In this document: one piece after another, positions 1 to 4,739 of the stretch
Layout of the letters: every line of letters starts with the position of its first letter
Position numbering within the stretch: the stretch's first letter is position 1
Assembly: GCA_946490455.1 (NCBI GenBank)
Contig: CAMLXE010000139.1
Coordinates: forward strand, 1-5,359
Direction of reading: 5' to 3'
Source of the DNA: an uncultured Desulfovibrio sp.
Lineage (GTDB): Bacteria; Desulfobacterota; Desulfovibrionia; Desulfovibrionales; Desulfovibrionaceae
Length of the DNA: 5,359 nucleotides
Notes under the pieces: model-generated
The model's input: the letters and a program-made list of their open reading frames with translations, nothing else
Databases searched by the model: none
What the model was told of the DNA's origin: nothing
Made by a program: the position numbers and the translations under genes

Positions 1-838
1 GTCCCTTCAATTCGGCAGGCATATCAATATAGTTGATGTCCGGTGTCTTTTCCATGGCTGCGTACACAGCATTGGCAAGGTCATTCCAGGTTCTGGCCCT
101 GCCCGAACCGATATTCATGATCCCGTTGACTTCAGGATGTTCCAGCAGCCAGAACATGACATTGACGCAGTCCTTGACATACACGAAGTCGCGCATCTGC
201 CCTCCATCGGGATACTGGGGCAAATCCGACTTGAACAGACGCAGTGCGCCGCCAGCCTGAAGCTCATGGAAAGACTTGCAGGCTACGCTCATCATGTTTC
301 CCTTATGGTATTCATTGGGACCATAGACATTGAAAAACTTGACGCAGCAGATGCTCTTCAGCAGGTTTTCACGATAGGCCCAGAGATCGAACAGCTGTTT
401 GGAATAGCCATACATGTTGAGCGGACGCAGGGACAGCGTGGTCAGCAGACTGTCAGAAAATCCCTTTGAACCATCTCCATAGGTAGCTGCACTGCTGGCC
501 GTGATAAAACGTGCGCCACGTTCCAGAGCATAGCGACACATCATCTGCGTATAATGCAGGTTGTTGGACATGAGGAAGTCTGCATCCCGTTCCGTCGTCG
601 AGGAACAGGCCCCCATATGGAATACGGCTTCAACCTTTTCAGGAGCCCGTCCTTCCTGCACCATACGGCGAAATTCATCACGATGAACATAATCCTGATA
701 TCGTCTGTCAACAAGGTTCCGCCACTTGTCCGTACAGGCCAGATTGTCCACTACCAGAATGTCATCAATACCAGCCTCGTTAAGCCTCCAGATCATGGCG
801 CTGCCAATAAAGCCGGCACCTCCGGTCACAATATACAT
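1..838 (-). CDS. rfaD: ADP-L-glycero-D-manno-heptose 6-epimerase, 3' end outside window
   Basis: This enzyme (also called HldD) converts ADP-D-glycero-D-manno-heptose to the L-glycero form, the heptose donor for the LPS inner core. It is a cytoplasmic NAD(P)-dependent extended short-chain dehydrogenase. The visible 279 residues start MYIVTGGAGFIG, with the Rossmann nucleotide-binding motif at residues 5-12. GACSSTTERD follows at 76-85, SSAATYG at 115-121 and the catalytic YxxxK at Y143-K147. The family-specific FNVYGPNEYHKGNM at 169-182 holds the second catalytic lysine at K179. Family members are about 310-330 residues, so roughly 30-50 C-terminal residues lie beyond the left edge. The start at 838 fits the family N-terminus and has AAGGAG at 844-849, five bases upstream. 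An in-frame ATG at 901 would add 21 residues but lies before the Rossmann strand and is less likely. It lies 166 bases after proB with no clear promoter or terminator between, so cotranscription is plausible. Confidence 0.96.
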   Translation of the reverse strand, partial: MYIVTGGAGFIGSAMIWRLNEAGIDDILVVDNLACTDKWRNLVDRRYQDYVHRDEFRRMVQEGRAPEKVEAVFHMGACSSTTERDADFLMSNNLHYTQMMCRYALERGARFITASSAATYGDGSKGFSDSLLTTLSLRPLNMYGYSKQLFDLWAYRENLLKSICCVKFFNVYGPNEYHKGNMMSVACKSFHELQAGGALRLFKSDLPQYPDGGQMRDFVYVKDCVNVMFWLLEHPEVNGIMNIGSGRARTWNDLANAVYAAMEKTPDINYIDMPAELKG

Positions 839-1004
839 GACTACTCCTTGCTCTTCCGGATTATGAAGTTCTGAACAGCCTGCATCCGACACAGGCCGCA
901 TAGTCTCTCTCCCGAAAAGAATACATACCCAAAGGATGGCATCCACAAACAACAGACTCCGGCCATCCTGATCCTGCAGTCTGTCAGTATATTCCAGATA
1001 TCAG
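839..1004 (-). other. proB-rfaD gap, open in the rfaD frame
   Basis: This 166-base spacer shows no convincing sigma-70 promoter and no U-tailed terminator on the minus strand. The rfaD frame has no stop from just after a TGA near 1002 down to the rfaD start, about 54 codons. It contains one in-frame ATG at 901, preceded by a purine-rich GGGAGAGAG stretch. The implied peptide is not recognised and does not resemble the N-terminus of any heptose epimerase I know. The likeliest reading is a non-coding spacer that happens to be open. A longer RfaD or a small upstream peptide cannot be excluded. Confidence 0.5.
933..969 (-). repeat. 8-bp inverted repeat between proB and rfaD
   Basis: AGGATGGC at 933-940 is perfectly complementary to GCCATCCT at 962-969, leaving a 21-base loop. 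Read on the minus strand, the stem is followed only by TTGGG, so it lacks the U-run of an intrinsic terminator. It may be a weak terminator, an mRNA processing or stability hairpin, or chance. The right-hand edge of the left arm also sits in a small palindrome, GGATGGCATCC, at 934-944. Confidence 0.35.
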
Positions 1005-2153
1005 CTACAGTGCGGCATCCAGAAGCAGATTGTCCCGATGAACGACTTCCGGATAATGTGCATCGCCAAGGATGGCCGCCACCTCATGACGCTTCAGCCC
1101 CTTGATTCTCAAAAGATCAGCAGCGTCATAATTGCTGAGTCCGACTCCCACCGTTTCCCGCTCAAAGACGAGCCGCACCAGGGCACCGGCTCCAAAGCTG
1201 CCTTCTACCTCTGTAATGCCGCCAGGCAACAGACTCTTGCCATGATTTCTGACAGCATCGGCCGCTCCCGCATCGAGATGAAGCGTTCCCTGAGGGTCCG
1301 CCTGATAGGCCAGCCAATACTTTCGCCGTGACACCACATGCTTTTCAGGGCGGATCCAGGTTCCCAGAGATTCTCCAGCGAACAGACGAGGAATCACGTC
1401 CCGTTCCCGACCAGGCAGAATGGCTGTAGGCACCCCCAGCTGGGCAGCTCGATGGGCAGAAAGCAATTTTGAATACATTCCCCCCGTTCCCTCTGCCGTC
1501 TTTCCTCCGCAAAGATTCCCAATATCCAGATCTCGAATGTTCTCGATACAGGACATGAGGCATGCATCAGCATGCTCCAGAGGATTGGCATCCAGGACGC
1601 CGCCAATGGTAGTCAGGTTGACAAACAGATCGGCTTCAACAGGATTCAGGAGTAAACTTGCAAGATTATCGTTATCACTGAATTTCAGCTCGTTGACGGA
1701 TACCGTATCATTTTCATTGACGACGGGAACCACTCCCATGTCAAGCAGTACGCTGAATGTGTTGCGGATATTGAGAAAACGCGTCCGATTCTTCAGGTCA
1801 TCCCGTGTCAGCAGTACCTGCGCGGAGGCAAGACCTCTTTCAGCAAAGGCACTGTCATAAAAATGCATGAGACGCCCCTGTCCTACGGCTGCTGCTGCCT
1901 GCTTGCCACTCAGACCTGCGGGAAAAGGCTCTCCGCTCAACTGTTTCAGAGCCGTTCTTCCGGCAGCAACAGCACCGGATGAAACAAGAACAACCCGGCG
2001 TCCCTGCTTTCGCAGAACAGCCAGCTGCTCAACAAGATTATTCAGAACATCCAGATCCAGAGCTGTTCCTGTACTCAGGACAGCCGTTCCGACTTTGACG
2101 ACTACACAGCGAGCAGCGTGCAGTGTTGCATTCCGTTCTTCCTGCCAGTTCAT
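1005..2153 (-). CDS. proB: Glutamate 5-kinase
   Basis: It phosphorylates L-glutamate with ATP to L-glutamyl 5-phosphate, the first and usually proline-inhibited step of proline synthesis, in the cytoplasm. The 382-residue product matches the long form of the family: an amino-acid kinase domain (about 15-260) followed by a PUA domain (about 278-355). Visible motifs are VVVKVGTAVL at 17-26, VSSGAVAAG at 57-65 and KQAAAAVGQGRLM at 84-96. The glutamate-binding VNENDTVSVNELKFSDNDN lies at 145-163, and GTGGMYSK with the conserved lysine K228 at 222-229. The open frame runs up to 2249, but the extra 32 residues do not look like ProB. The ATG at 2153 has AGGAG at 2164-2168, ten bases upstream, which is slightly long. 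It lies downstream of obgE, beyond a terminator, so it probably has its own promoter. The partner proA is not in the window. Confidence 0.97.
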   Translation of the reverse strand: MNWQEERNATLHAARCVVVKVGTAVLSTGTALDLDVLNNLVEQLAVLRKQGRRVVLVSSGAVAAGRTALKQLSGEPFPAGLSGKQAAAAVGQGRLMHFYDSAFAERGLASAQVLLTRDDLKNRTRFLNIRNTFSVLLDMGVVPVVNENDTVSVNELKFSDNDNLASLLLNPVEADLFVNLTTIGGVLDANPLEHADACLMSCIENIRDLDIGNLCGGKTAEGTGGMYSKLLSAHRAAQLGVPTAILPGRERDVIPRLFAGESLGTWIRPEKHVVSRRKYWLAYQADPQGTLHLDAGAADAVRNHGKSLLPGGITEVEGSFGAGALVRLVFERETVGVGLSNYDAADLLRIKGLKRHEVAAILGDAHYPEVVHRDNLLLDAAL

Positions 2154-2163
2154 GCAGCAATGA

Positions 2164-2168
2164 CTCCT
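2164..2168 (-). promoter_or_regulatory. Shine-Dalgarno site that decides the proB start
   Basis: AGGAG on the minus strand lies ten bases before the ATG at 2153. No other in-frame start codon lies between it and that ATG, which argues against using the longer upstream frame reaching 2249. Confidence 0.7.
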
Positions 2169-2178
2169 GAAAAAGAAT

Positions 2179-2196
2179 GGAAGCGTCCGGGCTTCC
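2179..2196 (-). promoter_or_regulatory. Hairpin with U-rich tail in the proB leader
   Basis: GGAAGC at 2179-2184 and GCTTCC at 2191-2196 form a 6-bp stem around a six-base loop. On the minus strand the stem is followed by ATTCTTTTTC and then directly by the proB ribosome binding site. The layout resembles a weak attenuator, but the stem is short and the U-tract interrupted. It may instead only shape the 5' end of the mRNA. Confidence 0.3.
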
Positions 2197-2207
2197 TTCC
2201 GGGTTAC

Positions 2208-2213
2208 ATCATA
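2208..2213 (-). promoter_or_regulatory. Possible proB -10 box
   Basis: TATGAT on the minus strand matches five of six bases of the sigma-70 -10 consensus and lies about 55 bases before the proB start, downstream of the obgE terminator. No good -35 hexamer is seen at 16-18 bases, so this is a weak candidate supported mainly by position. Confidence 0.25.
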
Positions 2214-2273
2214 AATTGCCACCGAAAGCCAGCCTGTTCCTTTGCGCATTTTCCATACCGGCGGCCATACTGC

Positions 2274-2308
2274 AAAAAAAAAGCCCCGTAAAACGAACGC
2301 ACGGGGCT
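2274..2308 (-). terminator. Intrinsic terminator after obgE
   Basis: AGCCCCGT at 2282-2289 pairs perfectly with ACGGGGCT at 2301-2308, an 8-bp GC-rich stem with an 11-base loop. On the minus strand it runs straight into a tract of about nine T (A-run at 2274-2282). It lies 28 bases downstream of the obgE stop and separates obgE from proB. The plus strand has no U-tail on the other side, so it acts in one direction. Confidence 0.9.
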
Positions 2309-2336
2309 GAACGATTCAGAAACAGAAGGAGAAGGC

Positions 2337-3443
2337 CTAGTCTGTCTCTCTGGTGTAAACGACCTCAATATCGGGAAATTCCTCATCCTCGACCTGCATT
2401 TCCTGAAAATGCAGCAAGGGGGCATGCGCTTCCACCTCGTCACGCAACTGCCACATGGCAGCAAGCAGAGCTTCCAGCCCCTCACCTTCCTGGGCAGACA
2501 TGAAAAAGATCTCCCGGCCATCGGCAGCCGCCCTGGTCCGCAGGATTTCGACCTCTTCGGGCGTACGCAAATCTATCTTGTTGATGACCTGTAACTGCCT
2601 GCGCGTACCAAGTTCCTCGTCAAAGGCATTCAGTTCATCGTTGACCAGATCAAATCCAGCCCAGGGATTTCCTTCAATATCCACGTCTTCGATACTCAGA
2701 ATATGAATAAGAAAACGCGTCCGTTCCACATGCTTGAGGAAACGATGCCCAAGTCCCTGACCTTCGCTGGCTCCTTCGATAAGTCCGGGAATATCCGCTA
2801 CAATCATGCGACGATCCGGATCATATTCATCAATGACGACACCAAGATTGGGCGTCAGCGTCGTGAACGGATACGGCGCAATCTTGGGACGGGCTGCCGA
2901 AATTCGTGAAATGAATGTGGACTTGCCCGCATTGGGTAATCCAATGATGCCTGCATCTGCAAGCATCTTCAGTTCAAGACGCAGGTTGCGCTCCTCACCG
3001 GGCTCTCCGGGCTGGGCAAAACGCGGAGCACGCATGGTTGATGTCTTGAAGTGTTCGTTTCCCTTTCCACCGCGACCGCCACGTGCAACCAGAAATTCAT
3101 CCCCAGGCTCGGCAAGGTCGGTAAGCAGGTGTTCCCCTTCAGGCGACTGCTCAAATACCAGTGTCCCCACGGGAAGATTGAGAATCAGGTCTTCTCCCTT
3201 GCGGCCATAGCGCTGACTCCCCATACCACCCTGCCCGTTCTGTGCTTCGTAATGCCGCAGGATACGGAAGTCATACAGACTCAGCAGACGCGGTTCGGCC
3301 CGCAAAATGATGCTGCCGCCGTCTCCACCGTCTCCACCGTCCGGCCCTCCACGGGGAATGAACTTTTCACGGCGAAACGACACACAGCCATTTCCACCCT
3401 TGCCAGCCTTGACGCTGATGATGGCTTCATCCACAAAACGCAT
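2337..3443 (-). CDS. obgE: Obg family GTPase
   Basis: Obg (also ObgE, CgtA) is an essential GTPase that binds the 50S subunit and its precursors, and it links ribosome assembly to (p)ppGpp and cell-cycle signals. The 368 residues divide into a glycine-rich Obg domain (1-158) with GGPDGGDGGDGG at 32-43, then a G domain. G1 is GLPNAGKST at 168-176, the TT-containing switch PFTTLTPNLG is at 192-201 and G3 is DIPG at 217-220. The Obg signature GLIEGASEGQGLGHRFLKH runs over 220-238, G4 is NKID at 288-291 and G5 is SA at 316-317. The acidic tail is short and there is no large C-terminal OCT domain. The start at 3443 gives the standard MRFVDEA N-terminus with AGGG at 3451-3454, seven bases upstream. 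It follows rplU-rpmA, a very common arrangement, but is separated from them by a terminator. Confidence 0.98.
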   Translation of the reverse strand: MRFVDEAIISVKAGKGGNGCVSFRREKFIPRGGPDGGDGGDGGSIILRAEPRLLSLYDFRILRHYEAQNGQGGMGSQRYGRKGEDLILNLPVGTLVFEQSPEGEHLLTDLAEPGDEFLVARGGRGGKGNEHFKTSTMRAPRFAQPGEPGEERNLRLELKMLADAGIIGLPNAGKSTFISRISAARPKIAPYPFTTLTPNLGVVIDEYDPDRRMIVADIPGLIEGASEGQGLGHRFLKHVERTRFLIHILSIEDVDIEGNPWAGFDLVNDELNAFDEELGTRRQLQVINKIDLRTPEEVEILRTRAAADGREIFFMSAQEGEGLEALLAAMWQLRDEVEAHAPLLHFQEMQVEDEEFPDIEVVYTRETD

Positions 3444-3462
3444 ACTATTACCCTGAAGAAAT

Positions 3463-3468
3463 TCTATA
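3463..3468 (-). promoter_or_regulatory. Possible obgE -10 box
   Basis: TATAGA on the minus strand ends 19 bases before the obgE start and matches five of six -10 consensus bases. It would give a very short leader. No good -35 hexamer lies at the right distance. The terminator after rpmA implies that an obgE promoter must lie somewhere in 3444-3607, but this exact site is uncertain. Confidence 0.25.
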
Positions 3469-3495
3469 CTGTAAAATTGTTCTGACGTACCGGCT

Positions 3496-3532
3496 CAGAA
3501 TGCAGCCTCAACCTTTCCCAACAGAATGCAGC
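3496..3532. repeat. Two 11-base direct repeats upstream of obgE
   Basis: CAGAATGCAGC occurs exactly at 3496-3506 and again at 3522-3532, 26 bases apart start to start. Both copies lie 53-89 bases before the obgE start, in the region that should hold its promoter. Two copies on one DNA face at about 2.5 turns could suit a regulator, but no known operator is recognised. Confidence 0.5.
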
Positions 3533-3607
3533 AGGGAGGTCATATCGGTGCACATGATCTCAAGACTGACGCAAGAGACCGCTGACGTCAACAGCTCAGA
3601 CAGGAAA

Positions 3608-3645
3608 TCAAAAGGGAAGGAGCCTTTCAGCTTCTTCCCTTTTGA
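3608..3645 (-). terminator. Intrinsic terminator after rpmA
   Basis: Bases 3608-3619 and 3634-3645 form a perfect 12-bp inverted repeat (AAAAGGGAAG against CTTCCCTTTT at its core) around a 14-base loop. It starts 25 bases after the rpmA stop. On the minus strand four U lie in the 3' arm and three more follow after GA, so the U-tract is modest. It probably ends the rplU-rpmA transcript, perhaps leakily. Confidence 0.75.
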
Positions 3646-3670
3646 AAAATCGATTATCACGTCTGCAAAC

Positions 3671-3952
3671 TTATTCGGCAGCGGGAGCCTCAAAGGGCAG
3701 AATATGAACACGCTTCATGACGCGCCGCTTGCGAATATAGGTCTCATACTTGACCGTGCCGTCAATCTTGGCGAACAGGGTATAGTCGCTGCCCATACCC
3801 ACATTTTCACCGGGATGAATAACGGTTCCGAGCTGACGAACGAGAATGTTGCCGGCGAGTACGGGCTGTCCACCGAAACGCTTTACACCACGGCGTTGTG
3901 CATTACTGTCGCGACCGTTACGGGAACTGCCACCTGCTTTTTTATGTGCCAT
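3671..3952 (-). CDS. rpmA: 50S ribosomal protein L27
   Basis: L27 is a large-subunit protein whose N-terminal tail reaches the peptidyl transferase centre. The product has 93 residues and starts MAHKKAGGSSRNGRDSNAQR, the canonical tail with no leader peptide of the Firmicute type that must be cleaved. The core GGQPVLAGNILVRQLGT at 27-43 and HPGENVGMGSDYTLFA at 46-61 match the family, as does the length. AAGGAG at 3961-3966 lies eight bases before the start. The binding site sits inside a 10-base palindrome, GGAGATCTCC, at 3955-3964. The start is 24 bases after the rplU stop and no gene intervenes, so the two are almost certainly cotranscribed. A terminator follows the stop. Confidence 0.98.
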   Translation of the reverse strand: MAHKKAGGSSRNGRDSNAQRRGVKRFGGQPVLAGNILVRQLGTVIHPGENVGMGSDYTLFAKIDGTVKYETYIRKRRVMKRVHILPFEAPAAE

Positions 3953-3976
3953 GAGGAGATCTCCTTAAAACCGAGG

Positions 3977-4285
3977 TTAGGCTTCGATGGCCTTGACCTG
4001 AATGGCAGTGTAGTCCTGACGATGGCCCTGGAGCTTGCGGGAATCATTCCGGCGCCACTTCTTGAAAACAAGAATCTTGTCACCGCGCACATGATCCAGC
4101 ACAGTAGCCGTCACCTTGGCGTTTTCAACATAGGGAGCACCGATCTTCAGTTCGGCTCCACCAACCATAAGCACCTTGTCGAGGGACACTTCGCTGCCCA
4201 CGTCGGCACCCATACGATCTACCAGAATTTTGGCGCCTTCTTCAACGCGGAACTGCTTGCCGCCCGTTTCGATAATAGCGTACAT
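3977..4285 (-). CDS. rplU: 50S ribosomal protein L21
   Basis: L21 binds 23S rRNA in the large subunit. The 102-residue product begins MYAIIETGGKQFRVEEG, the standard L21 N-terminus. It continues with VSLDKVLMVGG at 48-58 and the C-terminal RRNDSRKLQGHRQDYTAIQV region typical of the family. A longer open frame reaches 4333, but its extra 16 residues are not L21-like. The ATG at 4285 has a strong GGAGGT at 4291-4296, five bases upstream. rplU is first in the unit and is transcribed away from groES. Its leader holds a promoter candidate, a terminator-like hairpin and a short open frame whose stop overlaps this start codon (TAATG), all described separately. Confidence 0.98.
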   Translation of the reverse strand: MYAIIETGGKQFRVEEGAKILVDRMGADVGSEVSLDKVLMVGGAELKIGAPYVENAKVTATVLDHVRGDKILVFKKWRRNDSRKLQGHRQDYTAIQVKAIEA

Positions 4286-4398
4286 TAAGAACCTCCGAAA
4301 AAAGAGAAGGGATAAGTACCCCCTTCTCCGCAACCTGTCAAGCGGATTGGTGTACTTGCAGATATCGCTCCCGTGTGGTTGCTTGGTGAAGGTGGCAT
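4285..4398 (-). CDS. Possible 37-residue leader peptide overlapping rplU
   Basis: An ATG at 4398 opens a 37-codon frame that ends at TAA sharing one base with the rplU start (TAATG), the classic layout for translational coupling. It covers the whole hairpin and the rplU ribosome binding site. The peptide, which starts MPPSPSNHTGAISAS and ends FSFFGGS, is not recognised. Its own ribosome binding site is poor (GGGG about five bases upstream). A frame of this length is quite possible by chance, so it is listed as a candidate because of the overlap and its place in the leader. Confidence 0.22.
   Translation of the reverse strand: MPPSPSNHTGAISASTPIRLTGCGEGGTYPFSFFGGS
4298..4328 (-). promoter_or_regulatory. 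Terminator-like hairpin in the rplU leader (possible attenuator)
   Basis: On the minus strand GAGAAGGG and CCCTTCTC (4321-4328 and 4304-4311) form a perfect 8-bp stem with a nine-base loop, followed by six U. This is a good intrinsic-terminator shape. It ends two bases before the GGAGGT of rplU and 18 bases before its start codon. No gene lies upstream for it to terminate, so leader attenuation is the natural reading. Upstream bases at 4352-4357 can pair with the loop (see findings). Confidence 0.6.
4313..4341 (-). promoter_or_regulatory. Possible proximal rplU promoter
   Basis: A perfect -35 TTGACA lies on the minus strand at 4336-4341. Seventeen bases on is TACTTA at 4313-4318, which matches the -10 consensus only at its first two bases. 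If used, it would start transcription inside the hairpin and give a leader of about 20 bases, bypassing any attenuator. The weak -10 keeps confidence low. Confidence 0.3.
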
Positions 4399-4422
4399 AC
4401 AGTCCCCGGGCGCGAACTACGG

Positions 4423-4451
4423 TTTATAACCTTTTTGAACTTCCATAGCAA
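4423..4451 (-). promoter_or_regulatory. Likely sigma-70 promoter for rplU-rpmA
   Basis: On the minus strand TTGCTA (4446-4451, four of six) and TATAAA (4423-4428, five of six) are separated by exactly 17 bases. Transcription would start near 4416 and give an rplU leader of about 130 bases containing the hairpin at 4298-4328. This is the best-matching minus-strand promoter seen in the gap. Confidence 0.5.
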
Positions 4452-4540
4452 GAGGATATGGCGATATAATTTTGTTATTTTTTATAATGAATGAAATCAG
4501 TGCATTATAATGAATAAACAAAAAAAATATCATTTTTTTC
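4441..4540. other. AT-rich divergent promoter core between rplU and groES
   Basis: By hand count this 100-base stretch has 22 G or C, far below the flanking genes. It contains plus-strand TATAAT at 4465-4470, 4483-4488 and 4506-4511, and minus-strand TATAAT at 4504-4509 within the palindrome CATTATAATG (4503-4512). A minus-strand ATGATA at 4528-4533 lies 18 bases from the last of these. None of the plus-strand boxes has a good -35 partner, so the groES promoter cannot be fixed. TTGAAC at 4435-4440 with TATGGC at 4457-4462 is another weak option. No gene is seen here. Confidence 0.6.
4482..4515. repeat. 11-base direct repeat TTATAATGAAT
   Basis: TTATAATGAAT occurs exactly at 4482-4492 and 4505-4515, 23 bases apart. 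Both copies contain a TATAAT hexamer, so they may be duplicated promoter or regulator-binding sequence, or simply a feature of the AT-rich tract. Confidence 0.5.
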
Positions 4541-4545
4541 TCGTT

Positions 4546-4572
4546 TCCCCCTTCCCAAGCAGCCAAGGGGGA
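4546..4572 (+). promoter_or_regulatory. Hairpin in the groES upstream region
   Basis: TCCCCCTT at 4546-4553 pairs perfectly with AAGGGGGA at 4565-4572 around an 11-base loop. It is followed by ATTATTTATG, which is not a clean U-tract, so it is not a clear terminator. The 3' arm contains AGGGGG, a plausible ribosome binding site for the short frame starting at 4579, which the stem would hide. Confidence 0.45.
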
Positions 4573-4578
4573 TTATTT

Positions 4579-4680
4579 ATGCACCGAAGACCGGATTTTC
4601 CCGGCCAAGCGCAGGCTAATACCCCGGTCGTCGTCACTTTCCGGAAAAAGCCGGAGAGACATGCGGCCGCCCTGACATGA
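4579..4680 (+). CDS. Possible 33-residue upstream ORF in the groES leader
   Basis: An ATG at 4579 opens a 33-codon frame ending in TGA at 4680, sixty bases before groES and not in its frame. An AGGGGG sequence lies seven to eight bases upstream, a fair ribosome binding site. The peptide is basic and begins MHRRPDFPGQAQ, with VVVTFRKKPERHAA later on. It has no membrane segment and is not recognised. The same DNA folds well as RNA, so this frame may be accidental. Confidence 0.25.
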   Translation: MHRRPDFPGQAQANTPVVVTFRKKPERHAAALT

Positions 4681-4707
4681 AAGACTGTCGGGGGACGGGT
4701 TCGGTGC
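4581..4707 (+). ncRNA. Candidate structured groES leader RNA
   Basis: By eye this stretch folds into a closed multi-branch structure. An outer stem pairs GCACCGAA (4581-4588) with TTCGGTGC (4700-4707). Inside, GACCGG (4589-4594) pairs with CCGGTC (4624-4629), directly stacked on the outer stem, and may hold a small inner GGCC/GGCT stem. CTTTCCGG (4637-4644) pairs with CCGGAGAG (4651-4658) around the loop AAAAAG, with one G-U pair. CCCTGACA (4670-4677) pairs with TGTCGGGG (4686-4693) around an eight-base loop, with one G-U pair. The element ends 32 bases before groES. It matches no riboswitch consensus I recognise. Individual stems of this size can arise by chance; the nested arrangement is what makes it notable. 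Confidence 0.4.
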
Positions 4708-4739
4708 AACAAAAAATATTTTCTGGAGGATAAGTCGTC

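Noticed and set aside
2154..2249. N-terminal extension of ProB by 32 residues
   Set aside because: The extra residues do not resemble ProB and the ATG at 2153 has a ribosome binding site.
3500..4288. 262-residue plus-strand open frame across rpmA and rplU
   Set aside because: It is antisense to two clear ribosomal protein genes and their spacer, with no family character and no good ribosome binding site.
4286..4333. N-terminal extension of L21 by 16 residues
   Set aside because: It would cross the leader hairpin and ribosome binding site; the L21 N-terminus MYAIIETGGKQF fixes the start at 4285.
4330..4420. tRNA gene upstream of the rplU hairpin
   Set aside because: I looked because a terminator-like hairpin with no gene before it could end a tRNA; no acceptor stem, T-loop GTTCGANTC or cloverleaf was found.
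4663..4670. Palindrome GCGGCCGC
   Set aside because: A simple 8-base palindrome in a GC-rich stretch, with no sign of being a binding site.
4581..4707. Known riboswitch classes (TPP-like GGCTAATACC at 4614-4623, glycine-like GCACCGAAG at 4581-4589 and GGAGAGAC at 4653-4660, cobalamin-like CCGGAAAAAGCCGG)
   Set aside because: Only short fragments match. The motifs are in the wrong order or lack required partners such as the TPP CUGAGA segment or a full B12 box.
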